Assembly: GCF_000255495.1 (NCBI RefSeq)
Contig: NZ_AHYZ01000142.1
Location: forward strand, 1 to 43,013
Source of the DNA: Liquorilactobacillus vini DSM 20605
Lineage (GTDB): Bacteria; Bacillota; Bacilli; Lactobacillales; Lactobacillaceae
Length of the DNA stretch: 43,013 nucleotides
Reading direction: 5' to 3'
Below, piece after piece: positions 26,273 to 35,397 of this stretch (within the stretch, counting starts at the first letter, position 1; each line of letters opens with the position of its first letter). A program made the translations under genes and the position numbers. The notes beneath the pieces are model-generated. The model worked only from the letters and a program-made list of their open reading frames with translations. It had not been told where the DNA came from and did no database searches.

Positions 26273-26301
26273 ATCTTAAATCTTCAAAATTAAAATGTCA
26301 A
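26273..26301 (-). promoter_or_regulatory. Promoter of the MetE-like gene
   Basis: TTGACA (26296-26301) and TAAGAT (26273-26278) on the minus strand are 17 bp apart, just upstream of the Met T-box. Confidence 0.7.
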
Positions 26302-26344
26302 CTACTCTTTGCCGTTAACAAAATTGCTGGCTGCCGGCTGCAAA

Positions 26345-26971
26345 TTATAATTTGATCCAATGTTTACTAATTGCAATTGCCACAGCTTGAGCCCGATTAA
26401 CCGCTCCGAGCTGGTTATAAATCTCCGTCAAATGGTACTTGATTGTCCTTTCACTAAAAGACATTTGCTGAGCGATTTCCTTAACATGCTTCCCTTCAGC
26501 AATCAAAGTTAATATTTGACTATCCAGTTCTACTAAAGGATTTTCCCTTGCTTTCGTCAAATTTTTTACTTCGGTTCCAACGTCGGTGCTTTGCGGATTT
26601 TCAATTAGAAATTTTGCTGTACTTAAAATCTCTGCAACTGGTGCTGTTTTAAGCACAATCCCATCCAGACCTGAGTGTAACATTTTCTCAAAAATTGCTG
26701 GCTCTTCAACCGTTGTCAACAACATTTTTCGAAAAGTATAATTCCGCCGATTTAACTCGTTCAAAAATTCATTACCATCCATCTGCGGCATACTATAATC
26801 AAAAATCAGTAAATCTAACTGATCAGTTAGATTCATCAATTGCTTTAAGGCAGTTTGTCCGTTGCTGGCGGTTGCGATAACTTCAAAATCTGACGTTTTC
26901 TGGGCAATATTGACAATCCCCGCAACAATCAATGGGTGGTCATCAACCAACATAATGCTATATTTGTTCAT
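26345..26971 (-). CDS. NarL/LuxR-family response regulator
   Basis: A 208-residue response regulator. The receiver domain shows the acidic pair MLVDDHP (D10, D11), the phospho-acceptor in LLIFDYSMPQMDG (D58) and the conserved lysine in LKTAP. The C-terminal LuxR-type helix-turn-helix is at about 145-205 (ILTLIAEGKHVKEIAQ, SERTIKYHLTEIY, RAQAVAIA). The ATG at 26971 follows GGGGGTGG and overlaps the kinase gene by 14 bases. With the upstream kinase it forms a two-component system in an operon with an MMPL exporter, which it probably controls. Confidence 0.93.
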   Translation of the reverse strand: MNKYSIMLVDDHPLIVAGIVNIAQKTSDFEVIATASNGQTALKQLMNLTDQLDLLIFDYSMPQMDGNEFLNELNRRNYTFRKMLLTTVEEPAIFEKMLHSGLDGIVLKTAPVAEILSTAKFLIENPQSTDVGTEVKNLTKARENPLVELDSQILTLIAEGKHVKEIAQQMSFSERTIKYHLTEIYNQLGAVNRAQAVAIAISKHWIKL

Positions 26972-28157
26972 TAATTGCCACCCCCTTGGGAAGTGAAAGC
27001 ACGACAGTTGTCCCCTCACCTTTAGCACTGCTAATTTTAAAAGTACCTTCCATATCACGAACGTTATTTTTGATTGCAGTTAACCCAAAATGTCCAACAT
27101 GGTCTTGAGAATTCCAAGCCTTTTGACTCATCCCACGTCCAAAATCTGTAATTGTCAGTTGGTACCGTTTTTCAATAACCTTACTAATAATAATTACTTC
27201 GTCACTTTGTGCATGACGGACCACATTATTCAGCAGCTCCGTTACAATTTTTGATAACTCAACGGCTGCTTTCAAGCGTAAATTATAATTTGCCGTTGAA
27301 TAAATGACTTTTAAGTGAAATTTTTGTTTAAAACTTTCAATAATTGGTAAGAAAATCTGTTTTTCTTGTCTTTTAATCTTAGTTTCTAATGATTTCAATT
27401 TATTGATCTGCTGGCGCAATTTTTTTTGCGACTGATCAGTAAATGCACGCAGTTTATTTAATTTTGTGCTAATTTCTGGCAATGACATTTCTGGTAATTG
27501 ATTTTCGATCCCTTCTAAATTAACCCCGATAGCAATCAAATCTTGAGTCACGGTATCGTGCAATGTTTGCGCAAAATTGTTACGTTCACGACTAATTACC
27601 ATTTTTTCCAAGCCGTGATAAGCTTGACCTAACTGCTGATTCAAAATCAAGTTTTTTTTGCGCTCACTAATTAACTTGGCAATTAAATGGGTATAATAAC
27701 TTAAAATACCAGTCAGTAGAAAAATACCATCAAAGCTGATTAAGGTACTAATCAAATGATAAAAATGATTCAAAAAGACGAACGTGTACCCTCCTAATAT
27801 ACTTAATAAAGCAACGGCTAAGGTACTACTATACAGCCTTGATAATAAAAAATCAGTCAAAATAATTGGAAAAAAGCCAATCATTAAGATAATTGCTGCC
27901 ATTTGATATAGCTGGCAAACGGCAATATAAAAAAGACTGATCAATCCCCAAAACCACAAGCTTGCATTTGGCATACTCAGGCGATAAAAATAAAGTAAAC
28001 TGCTTAATAATATTTCAGCGAAAGTTACTAACCAAAGATATGAAAATTTTTGAGAATAAAGATAGCCATGCAAATAAAAAGTCGTTAAAAATAATAAAAA
28101 CAACCAAATAAATAATGGCAACGAGATTTTGAATTTTTTAATAAGCTGCAATTTCAT
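26958..28157 (-). CDS. NarL-type sensor histidine kinase
   Basis: A 399-residue membrane kinase. About six N-terminal hydrophobic segments (residues 10-165) with almost no extracellular loop suggest sensing in the membrane. A coiled region leads to the HisKA_3 dimerisation motif SRERNNFAQTLHDTVTQDL with the phospho-accepting histidine near residue 205. The ATPase domain shows TELLNNVVRHAQ, DFGRGM and GHFGLTAI. The ATG follows AAGGAG. It is the partner of the response regulator that follows it. Confidence 0.92.
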   Translation of the reverse strand: MKLQLIKKFKISLPLFIWLFLLFLTTFYLHGYLYSQKFSYLWLVTFAEILLSSLLYFYRLSMPNASLWFWGLISLFYIAVCQLYQMAAIILMIGFFPIILTDFLLSRLYSSTLAVALLSILGGYTFVFLNHFYHLISTLISFDGIFLLTGILSYYTHLIAKLISERKKNLILNQQLGQAYHGLEKMVISRERNNFAQTLHDTVTQDLIAIGVNLEGIENQLPEMSLPEISTKLNKLRAFTDQSQKKLRQQINKLKSLETKIKRQEKQIFLPIIESFKQKFHLKVIYSTANYNLRLKAAVELSKIVTELLNNVVRHAQSDEVIIISKVIEKRYQLTITDFGRGMSQKAWNSQDHVGHFGLTAIKNNVRDMEGTFKISSAKGEGTTVVLSLPKGVAINEQI

Positions 28158-28211
28158 AACTCCTTAATAAAAAGAACTAGGTTAAAAATAACATAGTTCT
28201 TTCTTTTAAGC

Positions 28212-30278
28212 TCATTTAATGTTTAATCGCGGCAAAATTTGATCAAGCCATTTTGGCAAATACCAATTTGCTTTACCAAATATTCGAATGCAGGCCGGAA
28301 CCAACAACAATCTGATCAGCAATGCATCAAAGAAGACTCCAAAAGCTAACGACAGCCCCATCATTTGAATAATAATTTCATCGGTAAAAGAAAAGCTAGC
28401 AAAAACAGCAATCATGATCAAGGCCGCAGCTAAAATTGGCCCACCATTTGCTTGCAATCCCCAATTAACAGCCTGTCGATTATTGTTGGTTTTAAAATAC
28501 TCCTCATGGATTCGACTAACCAAAAAGACTTCATAATCCATTGCTAAACCAAATAAAATCCCAACAACCAAAACTGGCAAAAAGTTTAAAATTGCTGTTT
28601 TTCCTGGCAAATGCAAAAGGCCAGCAAAATGCCCCTGTTGAACCGTGTAGACGATCAATCCCAGCGTTGCTAATAACGAACCAATAAAACCTCCGACAGC
28701 GACTAATGGAATCAGCAATGAACGGAAAGCCAGCAATAACAAGCCAAATGAAAAAAGCACGATTATCGTTAAAAAGACTGGCAAGGCAGCCATTAATTTA
28801 GCTGAAATATCTATATTCATCGCTGTTGTTCCAGTCACCATTACTTTTTTTAGTTGCTCAGTTTGAATTTTTCGAACTTGCTGAACAATTTTTTGAGTTC
28901 TAGGTGAATTAGCTGCTGACTTAGGAATAATGCTTAACATAACATATTTTTGATCAGTTGAGAGGGTCGGTTGGCCAATCGAATCAACACCATCAAGCTT
29001 TTTTACCTGATCAGCTAATTTTTCTGCGGTTTGTGAATCTTTGTTTTTGGTTACCGCCACTAAGACTGCATCACTACCAGCTCCATAGGCTTTTTGCTTA
29101 ATATCATAAGCTTTTCTCTCTGTTGTATTCGGCTGTTTTGACCCATCATTTGGCAAACCAAGATTTAATTCTTTGACTGGAATAGCTGCAGTAAATAAGA
29201 TAAGAAGCACCATTATTATTACGATTAGTGGTCTTTTGCTAACTATCCCAGCAAAGAATTTCGCCGGTCTTAACTTGGTAGTTGCCCTTTTTGGTGCCAA
29301 ACTAATCGGCAGCAGCAGCAACAAGCTAGGTACGATAATCAAAGTTAGGAGCACCACGAGAGCTACACTAAGAGCTGAAACAGCACCCATAATGCCCAAA
29401 AAACCAATTTTTAAAGCTGACATGCTCAAAAGCGCTACAATGATCGTCGTTGCGGCAAATAAAACTGCTGGCGCCGTGGTTATCAAAGTCTGCTTAATCG
29501 CAGCATTCTTAGACTGCTTAGTTAGCTCTTCACGGTAACGAGCTACTAAGAAAAGTGCATAGTCAATTCCAACTGCTAAAGAAATCATCGCAGCTAACGC
29601 TAGATCGTAGCTTTCCACATTCCAAAACTTAGCTGCATAAAAAATCCCTCCTAAACCAGTCACTAGTCCTAAAATAGCCGAAATTATTGGTAATCCAGCT
29701 AAAGCAAATGAGGCAAAAGTTATTGTTAAAATTATGAACGCAATGGCAACGCCGATTATTTCTGGTAGTTCGCTAACTTCAATCTTACTTGAAATACCAG
29801 ATAATTCGACTTCTAATTGCTGATTGCGAAATTTATCCGCTAAACGTTTTAATTGATTTGTTTGCTTGGTAGTAATTGTTTTATTTTTAAAAATCAGCGT
29901 AAAATAAGCTACTCGATTTTTTTGTGCATAATTCCGCAAGACAGCTGGTGATAAAACTGTTTTGACATTAGCGACTTTGGCTGCTTTCTTTTGAATTTGC
30001 ATCAGTTGAGCTTGATTTTGCTGACTTGTTAGCTCTGTTTTTGAGCGTAATACAATTTGGGCTTGTGCTCCACTTGTTGAATTGCCAAAATGTTTTTTTA
30101 CAATTTTAGCAGCCTCATCAGCTGGTGTTGAACCAATACTTAAAGATTTTGTTGATAATTTACCACCCAACAAAAATCCAAGCGCAATTATCAACACAGC
30201 TGCTGTCAGCCCACTGACTAAAAAAGTCTTTGGATGAGCAGTGATCTTTTTACTATACCAATTAAAAAATTTTTTCAT
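28212..30278 (-). CDS. MMPL-family (RND-type) transporter
   Basis: A 688-residue export protein in two repeats: one N-terminal helix, a large extracellular domain (about 45-165), five helices, a helix at about 345-365, a second extracellular domain and five more helices. Family marks are SLAVGIDYALFLVARYREE and, in the second half, LFGLAMDYEVFLVSRIHEEY, the paired D-Y motifs of MMPL proton-driven exporters. The ATG at 30278 and a TTG one codon earlier share the AAGGAG site. It lies 54 bases upstream of the histidine kinase gene. Possible cargoes include lipids or antimicrobial compounds, but none can be named. Confidence 0.88.
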   Translation of the reverse strand: MKKFFNWYSKKITAHPKTFLVSGLTAAVLIIALGFLLGGKLSTKSLSIGSTPADEAAKIVKKHFGNSTSGAQAQIVLRSKTELTSQQNQAQLMQIQKKAAKVANVKTVLSPAVLRNYAQKNRVAYFTLIFKNKTITTKQTNQLKRLADKFRNQQLEVELSGISSKIEVSELPEIIGVAIAFIILTITFASFALAGLPIISAILGLVTGLGGIFYAAKFWNVESYDLALAAMISLAVGIDYALFLVARYREELTKQSKNAAIKQTLITTAPAVLFAATTIIVALLSMSALKIGFLGIMGAVSALSVALVVLLTLIIVPSLLLLLPISLAPKRATTKLRPAKFFAGIVSKRPLIVIIMVLLILFTAAIPVKELNLGLPNDGSKQPNTTERKAYDIKQKAYGAGSDAVLVAVTKNKDSQTAEKLADQVKKLDGVDSIGQPTLSTDQKYVMLSIIPKSAANSPRTQKIVQQVRKIQTEQLKKVMVTGTTAMNIDISAKLMAALPVFLTIIVLFSFGLLLLAFRSLLIPLVAVGGFIGSLLATLGLIVYTVQQGHFAGLLHLPGKTAILNFLPVLVVGILFGLAMDYEVFLVSRIHEEYFKTNNNRQAVNWGLQANGGPILAAALIMIAVFASFSFTDEIIIQMMGLSLAFGVFFDALLIRLLLVPACIRIFGKANWYLPKWLDQILPRLNIK

Positions 30279-30316
30279 CAATTCAATTTTCTCCTTAAAT
30301 TTTAAAATGTATTTCT

Positions 30317-30322
30317 AGTATA
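30317..30322 (-). promoter_or_regulatory. -10 box of the MMPL-kinase-regulator operon
   Basis: TATACT on the minus strand lies about 40 bases before the MMPL start, but no recognisable -35 box stands at the right distance. This pattern often marks promoters that need an activator, which would fit control by the response regulator of the same operon. Confidence 0.35.
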
Positions 30323-30400
30323 GTGAAGTTACCTACCGTTAGTCTGTCATCAATGTGCAGTTCTAATTGCCCAAAAGGGAAAATTTTAAAAATCAGGATT

Positions 30401-30434
30401 AAAAAAACCGAAGAAAAATGAATTTCTTCGGTTT
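30401..30434 (-). terminator. Intrinsic terminator upstream of the MMPL operon
   Basis: On the minus strand AAACCGAAGAAA pairs with TTTCTTCGGTTT around an 8-base loop, followed by a T run. It ends the transcript of the FAD reductase gene, about 110 bases after its stop. Confidence 0.8.
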
Positions 30435-30544
30435 AAAAAATCACAATTTTAGCTTAATCATTAGCAATTGTTTAGAAAACTTACAAGTTTTGTAATTAGT
30501 TTCCAGCTGTCTGCACCAAAACCGTCAGCCGTATTTGATTTTTG

Positions 30545-31756
30545 TTAATCGACTTGTGTTAATGGCAAAACTTTTTTAAGTTCTGTCAATTGTGGATGTT
30601 GACTAAGTAAATTGCGTAAATGATTCAAGTTAACTTTAGCGTTCCACTTTAAGATGCCCTGTAAAGTGTCGTTTTGATCAAAGTAATATGTTAAATTACC
30701 TTTGACACCAAGTTTTTCTTGATACATGGTCAAATCAGTTCTGATCGTCCCAATTGCTTCCCAAGAAACATCAAAAACCCAGCTGTAAAAATACGGCGTA
30801 TAATTATAAGCTGTCGTTTGTCCGGCCATATTTTGTCCAGCGGCAAAGCCAGACTTAGTAGCATGCATAACATGTTCAGATTTGGTCTGTCCGAGAATTG
30901 GATCTGGATAAGAAATCAAATCCCCCGCGGCATAAATATCAGGATCAGATGTTTGCAAATTTTTATTGACAATCACACCATTTTTATCAAGTTTTAGACT
31001 TGCAGTTTGAGCTAAACGATAGTCACTATGACTGCCTAATCCTAAAACTAAACCATCCCCCGCTAATTCAGTCCCATCATCAAGCGTTAATATTACCCGG
31101 TGATCGGGAATCTTGACGGCAGTTGCCCGCTTGCTAGGATAAAACTTAACGCCAGCCTGTTGATATTTTTCCTCAAGTTGCTGGCTTAAATTAGCCGGAA
31201 ACTTTTTATCAAACAAATGTGGCGTATCAATCACGTATGAAACTTGAGTATCAGATTGAATCAAACCCGCCGCAATTTCACTGCCAATATAACCATTGCC
31301 AACTACCAGAACCTGTTTTTGTTGTCCACTAAAAGCTCGGATTTTACGATAATCAGCTTTTGAGCGTAAGGCAACAATCAAATCACTGTTCGGCAGATTC
31401 GGCAAAGTATTAGCTTTAACACCAGTCGCTAGCAAGAGCTTATCATATGCATAAGTTGTTCCTGCTGCAGTTTCAACTTGATGAGCAGCAGGGTCAATTT
31501 TAGTGACTGTTGTTTGCAAATGGATCTCGACATTTTGCTTTTCAGCGGTCTTAAAATCCGTGTCGCTTTCCTGAAAAGTTTCATCAACCCACAGCTTTTT
31601 GCTTAAAGCCGGACGAGCATAGGGCTCATCAACATCAGCCGACAAGATCGCAATTGTTCCGTTTTGATCAATCGACCGGATCCCGGCAGCTGCTTGATCT
31701 GCAGCCATGCCGCCGCCAATCAATAAATAATTGAAGTGTTTAGCTTGTGTAGCCAT
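30545..31756 (-). CDS. FAD-dependent pyridine nucleotide-disulfide family oxidoreductase (ferredoxin reductase-like)
   Basis: A 403-residue flavoprotein. The N-terminal FAD site reads YLLIGGGMAADQAA, followed by DEPYARPALSK, and the second Rossmann motif is VLVVGNGYIGSEIAAGL for NAD(P)H. IYAAGDLISYPDP is the second FAD-binding stretch. A C-terminal domain of about 85 residues follows. The redox-active CxxC of disulfide reductases is absent, so the closest relatives are ferredoxin/rubredoxin reductases and AIF-like proteins. The electron acceptor is unknown. GTAGGTAA precedes the ATG. Confidence 0.88.
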   Translation of the reverse strand: MATQAKHFNYLLIGGGMAADQAAAGIRSIDQNGTIAILSADVDEPYARPALSKKLWVDETFQESDTDFKTAEKQNVEIHLQTTVTKIDPAAHQVETAAGTTYAYDKLLLATGVKANTLPNLPNSDLIVALRSKADYRKIRAFSGQQKQVLVVGNGYIGSEIAAGLIQSDTQVSYVIDTPHLFDKKFPANLSQQLEEKYQQAGVKFYPSKRATAVKIPDHRVILTLDDGTELAGDGLVLGLGSHSDYRLAQTASLKLDKNGVIVNKNLQTSDPDIYAAGDLISYPDPILGQTKSEHVMHATKSGFAAGQNMAGQTTAYNYTPYFYSWVFDVSWEAIGTIRTDLTMYQEKLGVKGNLTYYFDQNDTLQGILKWNAKVNLNHLRNLLSQHPQLTELKKVLPLTQVD

Positions 31757-31848
31757 TTTTTTAATTACCTACTTTCTGTTTAATTTATTAATAGTAAGTT
31801 AATTATAAATTAAATTGTAGTCAATTTAAAAAAATTTGCCTAGTTTGT

Positions 31849-33036
31849 TCATCCTTTTGCAGGTACCGCTGACCTCAAGATTGTTAGCAAGATCAGCAGC
31901 AAGCAACCGCCATAAAGACCAAAAGTTGCTGCAAAACTGAATTTTTCAAGCAGCCAGCCTGTCAACGGAAACAACATGATCATAATTAATGAGAACAGCA
32001 GATTAGCCACACTCAAGAGAGTTGCTCGCTGCGTCGAATCAATCAAATCATTATAGTAACTGCTGAAAATTGGTTCATTCAATGAAGTCAGACCAGTTGT
32101 TAACAAAAACACTAACAGGTAGATGGTCAATTGACCCAGCCAGTTCAGCAATAATAAGCCAGTTAAAGCTAAACTGAGCCCTAAAACCAGCTGGCGCTTA
32201 GAAACTTTTCGCTGCAACCAAGGAGCAGCTTTCATGACCGCAATATTAATCATTGCTGAGATAGCCAGCAAAGTAGAAATCAACCAGCCAGCAAAATGCT
32301 GGTTATCCATCAACGACTGAAAATAAAAATAATAAGTTGTGCAAAAACCATCAAATAAAGCTTGAAAAATCATTAAGTTGCGTAAAAGCGGCACATCACG
32401 CAAGGTCCGCCATGAAAGCTGGAGCAATTGCCAGAGGCTTTGATCAGCAGGCTGAGCTGATTGCTCTTCAGTCGCTCTTTTGCTAGGCTCCTTTAGCAAG
32501 CTAACGGATATTAAAGCTAGCAAGCTGACTAAAATCTCAATAACATACACTAAGCCAAAATGCCAGTGCACAAACAAACCAGCTAAAATTACTCCACTAG
32601 CATCAGCGAATTCAATGATCACATTTGTCCAGCTAATGACCTGCGGATAACGGTTACTCTGCTGATCAAGTTTCAACGAATCGTATAATAAAGCCTCCAG
32701 TGTCCCGGATTGAAGATTATAGGAAAGAGCACTGATCACAAAACTAATCACATCCAGCCAGAAGTCATGACTGATCAGCAGTAAAACCGCTGACAGAATT
32801 GCCATTAAACGACTGACAAAAAGATTGGCTCGATAAGAAAAGCGATCAGCTAATAAACCACTGGGAACTTCAAACAAGAAACTTGTCAAGTGAAAAATAC
32901 TCTCACACCAGCCAATTTCAACTAAGCTTAAACCTTGCTGCTGCAAATAAATTACCCACAAACTGGTAATTCCAAAAAAGGCCAGTAGACTGTAGCTATA
33001 GCCGCAACTAATATTTCTTCGATATTTAATTTTCAA
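31849..33036 (-). CDS. MFS transporter
   Basis: The product has about 395 residues and twelve hydrophobic segments. The TM2-TM3 loop reads PSGLLADRFSYRANLFVSRL, the classic major facilitator motif A (GxLADRxGRR-like). The central loop between TM6 and TM7 is acidic and Gln-rich. Relatives in lactic acid bacteria are drug- or sugar-like exporters of unknown substrate. The TTG at 33036 is preferred because GGAG lies 8 bases upstream and the protein then starts MKIKYRRNIS; an in-frame ATG at 33084 has no ribosome binding site. The leader can fold to hide that site. Confidence 0.85.
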   Translation of the reverse strand: MKIKYRRNISCGYSYSLLAFFGITSLWVIYLQQQGLSLVEIGWCESIFHLTSFLFEVPSGLLADRFSYRANLFVSRLMAILSAVLLLISHDFWLDVISFVISALSYNLQSGTLEALLYDSLKLDQQSNRYPQVISWTNVIIEFADASGVILAGLFVHWHFGLVYVIEILVSLLALISVSLLKEPSKRATEEQSAQPADQSLWQLLQLSWRTLRDVPLLRNLMIFQALFDGFCTTYYFYFQSLMDNQHFAGWLISTLLAISAMINIAVMKAAPWLQRKVSKRQLVLGLSLALTGLLLLNWLGQLTIYLLVFLLTTGLTSLNEPIFSSYYNDLIDSTQRATLLSVANLLFSLIMIMLFPLTGWLLEKFSFAATFGLYGGCLLLILLTILRSAVPAKG

Positions 33037-33095
33037 AATCAACACTCCAGTGAAGGGAAAATAATTTCCCAGATTTTTATGCATCCACTAGAGTG
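33037..33095 (-). promoter_or_regulatory. Leader hairpin that can sequester the MFS ribosome binding site
   Basis: On the minus strand CACTCTAGTG (33086-33095) can pair over 10 bases (one G-U) with CACTGGAGTG (33043-33052), which contains the GGAG ribosome binding site of the MFS gene. Between them a second perfect hairpin, GGGAAA/TTTCCC (33055-33070), brings the arms together. The pairing is seen in the sequence; control of translation by it is inferred. Confidence 0.5.
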
Positions 33096-33244
33096 CTAAA
33101 ACTGTTATGATACTATGCTGCATTGTGATCCACCCCTGCAAGCCACTCACCTCAAATTAAGATTATTAGTTAGATTTTATCATATTTTGAATTCAAACTG
33201 AAAACTAAATTATGTTAAAATCAACAAAGAAAGGACGAAAAACT

Positions 33245-34090
33245 ATGATCACACTTGGCTTAACGACTTGGAGTGAACATCAAACGCTGATCAATCAGCC
33301 ACGACCAACAACCTTGGCTGAATATGCTGCTTATTTTCCAACGGTTGAAGTCGATACCTTTTTTTATGGCATTCCAAAGGCTGCAACAATCCTAAATTGG
33401 CAAAAACAAGTCCCAGTGACTTTTCAATTTGTCATCAAAGCTAACCAAGCATTAACTGGTCAGGGGCAAGAACAGCTAACTGGCCAACAATTAAAAGAAC
33501 GTTTCAAATTATTTGCCCAAGCGCTGCAGCCCATCAAAGCTGCCGGACAGCTTAAAACAATTCTCTGTCAGTTTCCGGCGACCTTTCAAGCGACCAGCCG
33601 CGATGTTGCTTATCTGCGCTTTTTCAGACTGATGCTGCAAGATTTTCCACTGACGCTGGAGTTGCGGCATCAAAGCTGGTATCAAGGAAAAAATGCTGCT
33701 GGACTAGTCAAATTCTGCCAAGAACAGCAGTATACGCTAGCGGCCGTTGATGAACCAACTGGTCAGCTGGAGTCAGTTCCATTTTATCCGGCAGTCACCA
33801 CTAAATCATTGATGTTTTGGCGCCTGCATGGCAGAAATCAACTCGGCTGGCAGGCTAAAGGCAAAGACTGGCGCAAAAAACGGACGCTTTACCGCTATAG
33901 TCCGGCAGAACTAGCCGGCTTCAAACAAAAGCTGCTGCCATTTACAAAACAAGTCAAAGAGATTTGTGTGATCTTCAATAACAATTCAGCCGGGGATGCT
34001 GCCCCGAATGCCTTGCAGTTTCAAAAACTCCTAGGAATCACATTTACCGGATTGAACACTAAATCCCCCCGACAGATCGATCTGTTTTGA
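33245..34090 (+). CDS. DUF72 family protein
   Basis: A 281-residue protein of the DUF72 (YecE-like) TIM-barrel family: LGLTTWSEH at the N-terminus, FPTVEVDTFFYGIPKAATILNW, FVIKANQALTG, the LELRHQSWY strand and MFWRLHGRN. The conserved acidic and aromatic residues (E in VEVDTFFYG, H in LRHQSW, H in RLHGRN) suggest a carbohydrate- or metal-binding enzyme, but no activity is established for the family. The ATG at 33245 is 9 bases after AAAGGA. It is the only + strand gene between 1.4 and 37.4 kb. Confidence 0.88.
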   Translation: MITLGLTTWSEHQTLINQPRPTTLAEYAAYFPTVEVDTFFYGIPKAATILNWQKQVPVTFQFVIKANQALTGQGQEQLTGQQLKERFKLFAQALQPIKAAGQLKTILCQFPATFQATSRDVAYLRFFRLMLQDFPLTLELRHQSWYQGKNAAGLVKFCQEQQYTLAAVDEPTGQLESVPFYPAVTTKSLMFWRLHGRNQLGWQAKGKDWRKKRTLYRYSPAELAGFKQKLLPFTKQVKEICVIFNNNSAGDAAPNALQFQKLLGITFTGLNTKSPRQIDLF

Positions 34091-34394
34091 AACCCACACT
34101 TTAAAAAATAAGCAATTGTGGTTGATGGATCATTTTTTGCGGTTTTTCGCCTAAAATCGTGATCTGCTGGTCATTGAAGATAAACATTTAAATCCAATAT
34201 ACAATAAAACAAATAGCAGCCACTCAAACAGGATTTTTCACAGTTCACGTGGATTGCCTTCACTAAAACTTGGGACAAAAAGTAACCAACCAGCATGATC
34301 AAGCCACTAAAAATTTCCATGATAATCACGGTATTTTGTTTATTTTTTTGATTTGCTCAAATAACATATTTTTGCACTTTCAATTAAACTAAAA
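34091..34394. other. Intergenic region, no supported gene
   Basis: This 304-base stretch lies between convergent genes. It contains only a weak hairpin after the DUF72 gene (AACCCACA with TGTGGTT, loop of 18). On the minus strand it has a 50-codon frame with one hydrophobic segment (MEIFSGLIMLVGYFLSQ) but no ribosome binding site. It may be gene debris; I see no confident feature. Confidence 0.4.
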
Positions 34395-35045
34395 TTAAGC
34401 TGTCAAAATCTGGCTTAATTGATGAACATTGCTGACCAAATGATCTGCTCCAGCAGATGTCAGTTCTCGCTGACTTCCATAGCCGTATAAGACGCCAATT
34501 GCCGTTAAATGGTTTTTCTTTGCACCTTGAATATCATATGATCGATCTCCAACCATCGCTATCTGCTGATTTGGAATTAATTTAGTCTGCTGCAGTCCAT
34601 AGGTGATCACTTCAGATTTTTGCGCACGGGTACCATCTAAATTACTGCCGAAAATGTCATCAAAATATTGGCTTAAATTAAAATGATCCAAAATTTTAAT
34701 GGCAAAGGGTGTTGGCTTGGCTGTGGCAACAAAAATTTGCTGATGCTGGCGTCTTAATTTTTTTAATAGCTCGGTAATTCCTGGAATCAGCCGAATATCA
34801 TACATTCCCTGACGACTGTAGTATTCTCGATATTTTTTAATTCCTTTGACAGCATCTGCTTCGCTGAAATTATAAAACTTCATTAGTGAATCCTTGAGTG
34901 CCGGGCCAATAAATTTAGTCAAACTATTTAAATCCTGCACCTCAATTCCGAAAGCTTGCAGCGCATAGGCAACCGATTTAGTGATTCCAGCTTTGGGATC
35001 TGTCAATGTTCCATCTAAATCAAAAAAAATACTTTGATAAGTCAA
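34395..35045 (-). CDS. HAD-family phosphatase (phosphoglycolate phosphatase-like)
   Basis: A 216-residue HAD hydrolase. Motif I is FFDLDGTLTDP with both aspartates, motif II is FVATAKP, motif III the lysine in RAQKSEVI, and motif IV AMVGDRSYDIQGA. An alpha-helical cap lies at about 15-80. The layout matches phosphoglycolate phosphatases and related 5'-nucleotidases; the substrate is uncertain. It starts with TTG at 35045, 9 bases after AGGAGG. A leader of about 200 bases precedes it. Confidence 0.88.
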   Translation of the reverse strand: MTYQSIFFDLDGTLTDPKAGITKSVAYALQAFGIEVQDLNSLTKFIGPALKDSLMKFYNFSEADAVKGIKKYREYYSRQGMYDIRLIPGITELLKKLRRQHQQIFVATAKPTPFAIKILDHFNLSQYFDDIFGSNLDGTRAQKSEVITYGLQQTKLIPNQQIAMVGDRSYDIQGAKKNHLTAIGVLYGYGSQRELTSAGADHLVSNVHQLSQILTA

Positions 35046-35310
35046 TTTTTTATTCCTCCTCTTTTTTTTATTTCAATTGTTGCTAGAGTTTAAAATTCAA
35101 GCGACTACTAGCTCGAATTAATGTCGGACACCGCCTGTCGAACCTTTTCTATCAAACACCATGCTCGAAAATACTTCGAAGATTAGTAAACAAAGCTGAC
35201 TAGCGTGAACCATACTAAATCCTGCTTTCAGCAAAATTAATCGCTGTTTTCTTCATTATTTCTATTATACTAAAACATCCACGACAACATTGCCAGCTTT
35301 GAAAAATATT
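35046..35310 (-). other. Long leader of the HAD phosphatase gene
   Basis: A minus strand TATAAT (about 35263-35268) stands some 220 bases before the gene. The leader between contains an 8-bp stem (ATTCGAGC with GCTTGAAT), a smaller GACA/TGTC hairpin and the palindrome CTTCGAAG. A 31-codon frame starting with ATG after AGGA also lies here. I cannot assign it to a known riboswitch. Confidence 0.3.
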
Positions 35311-35314
35311 TGGT

Positions 35315-35349
35315 ATAAAAAAAGACTGGAAATTAATTCAGTCTTTTTA
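35315..35349. terminator. Bidirectional terminator hairpin
   Basis: AAAAAGACT pairs with AGTCTTTTT, with a G-C pair closing the loop. Both strands carry a T run after the stem, so it can act in either direction. Confidence 0.7.
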
Positions 35350-35397
35350 GTAATTATGCTAATCCAATAATCATCCTAACCAGCAAAGTATTTAGCA

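Noticed and set aside
34094..34125. Hairpin after the DUF72 gene as terminator
   Set aside because: The stem is short and bulged with an 18-base loop, and the T run is displaced, so it is not listed as a terminator.
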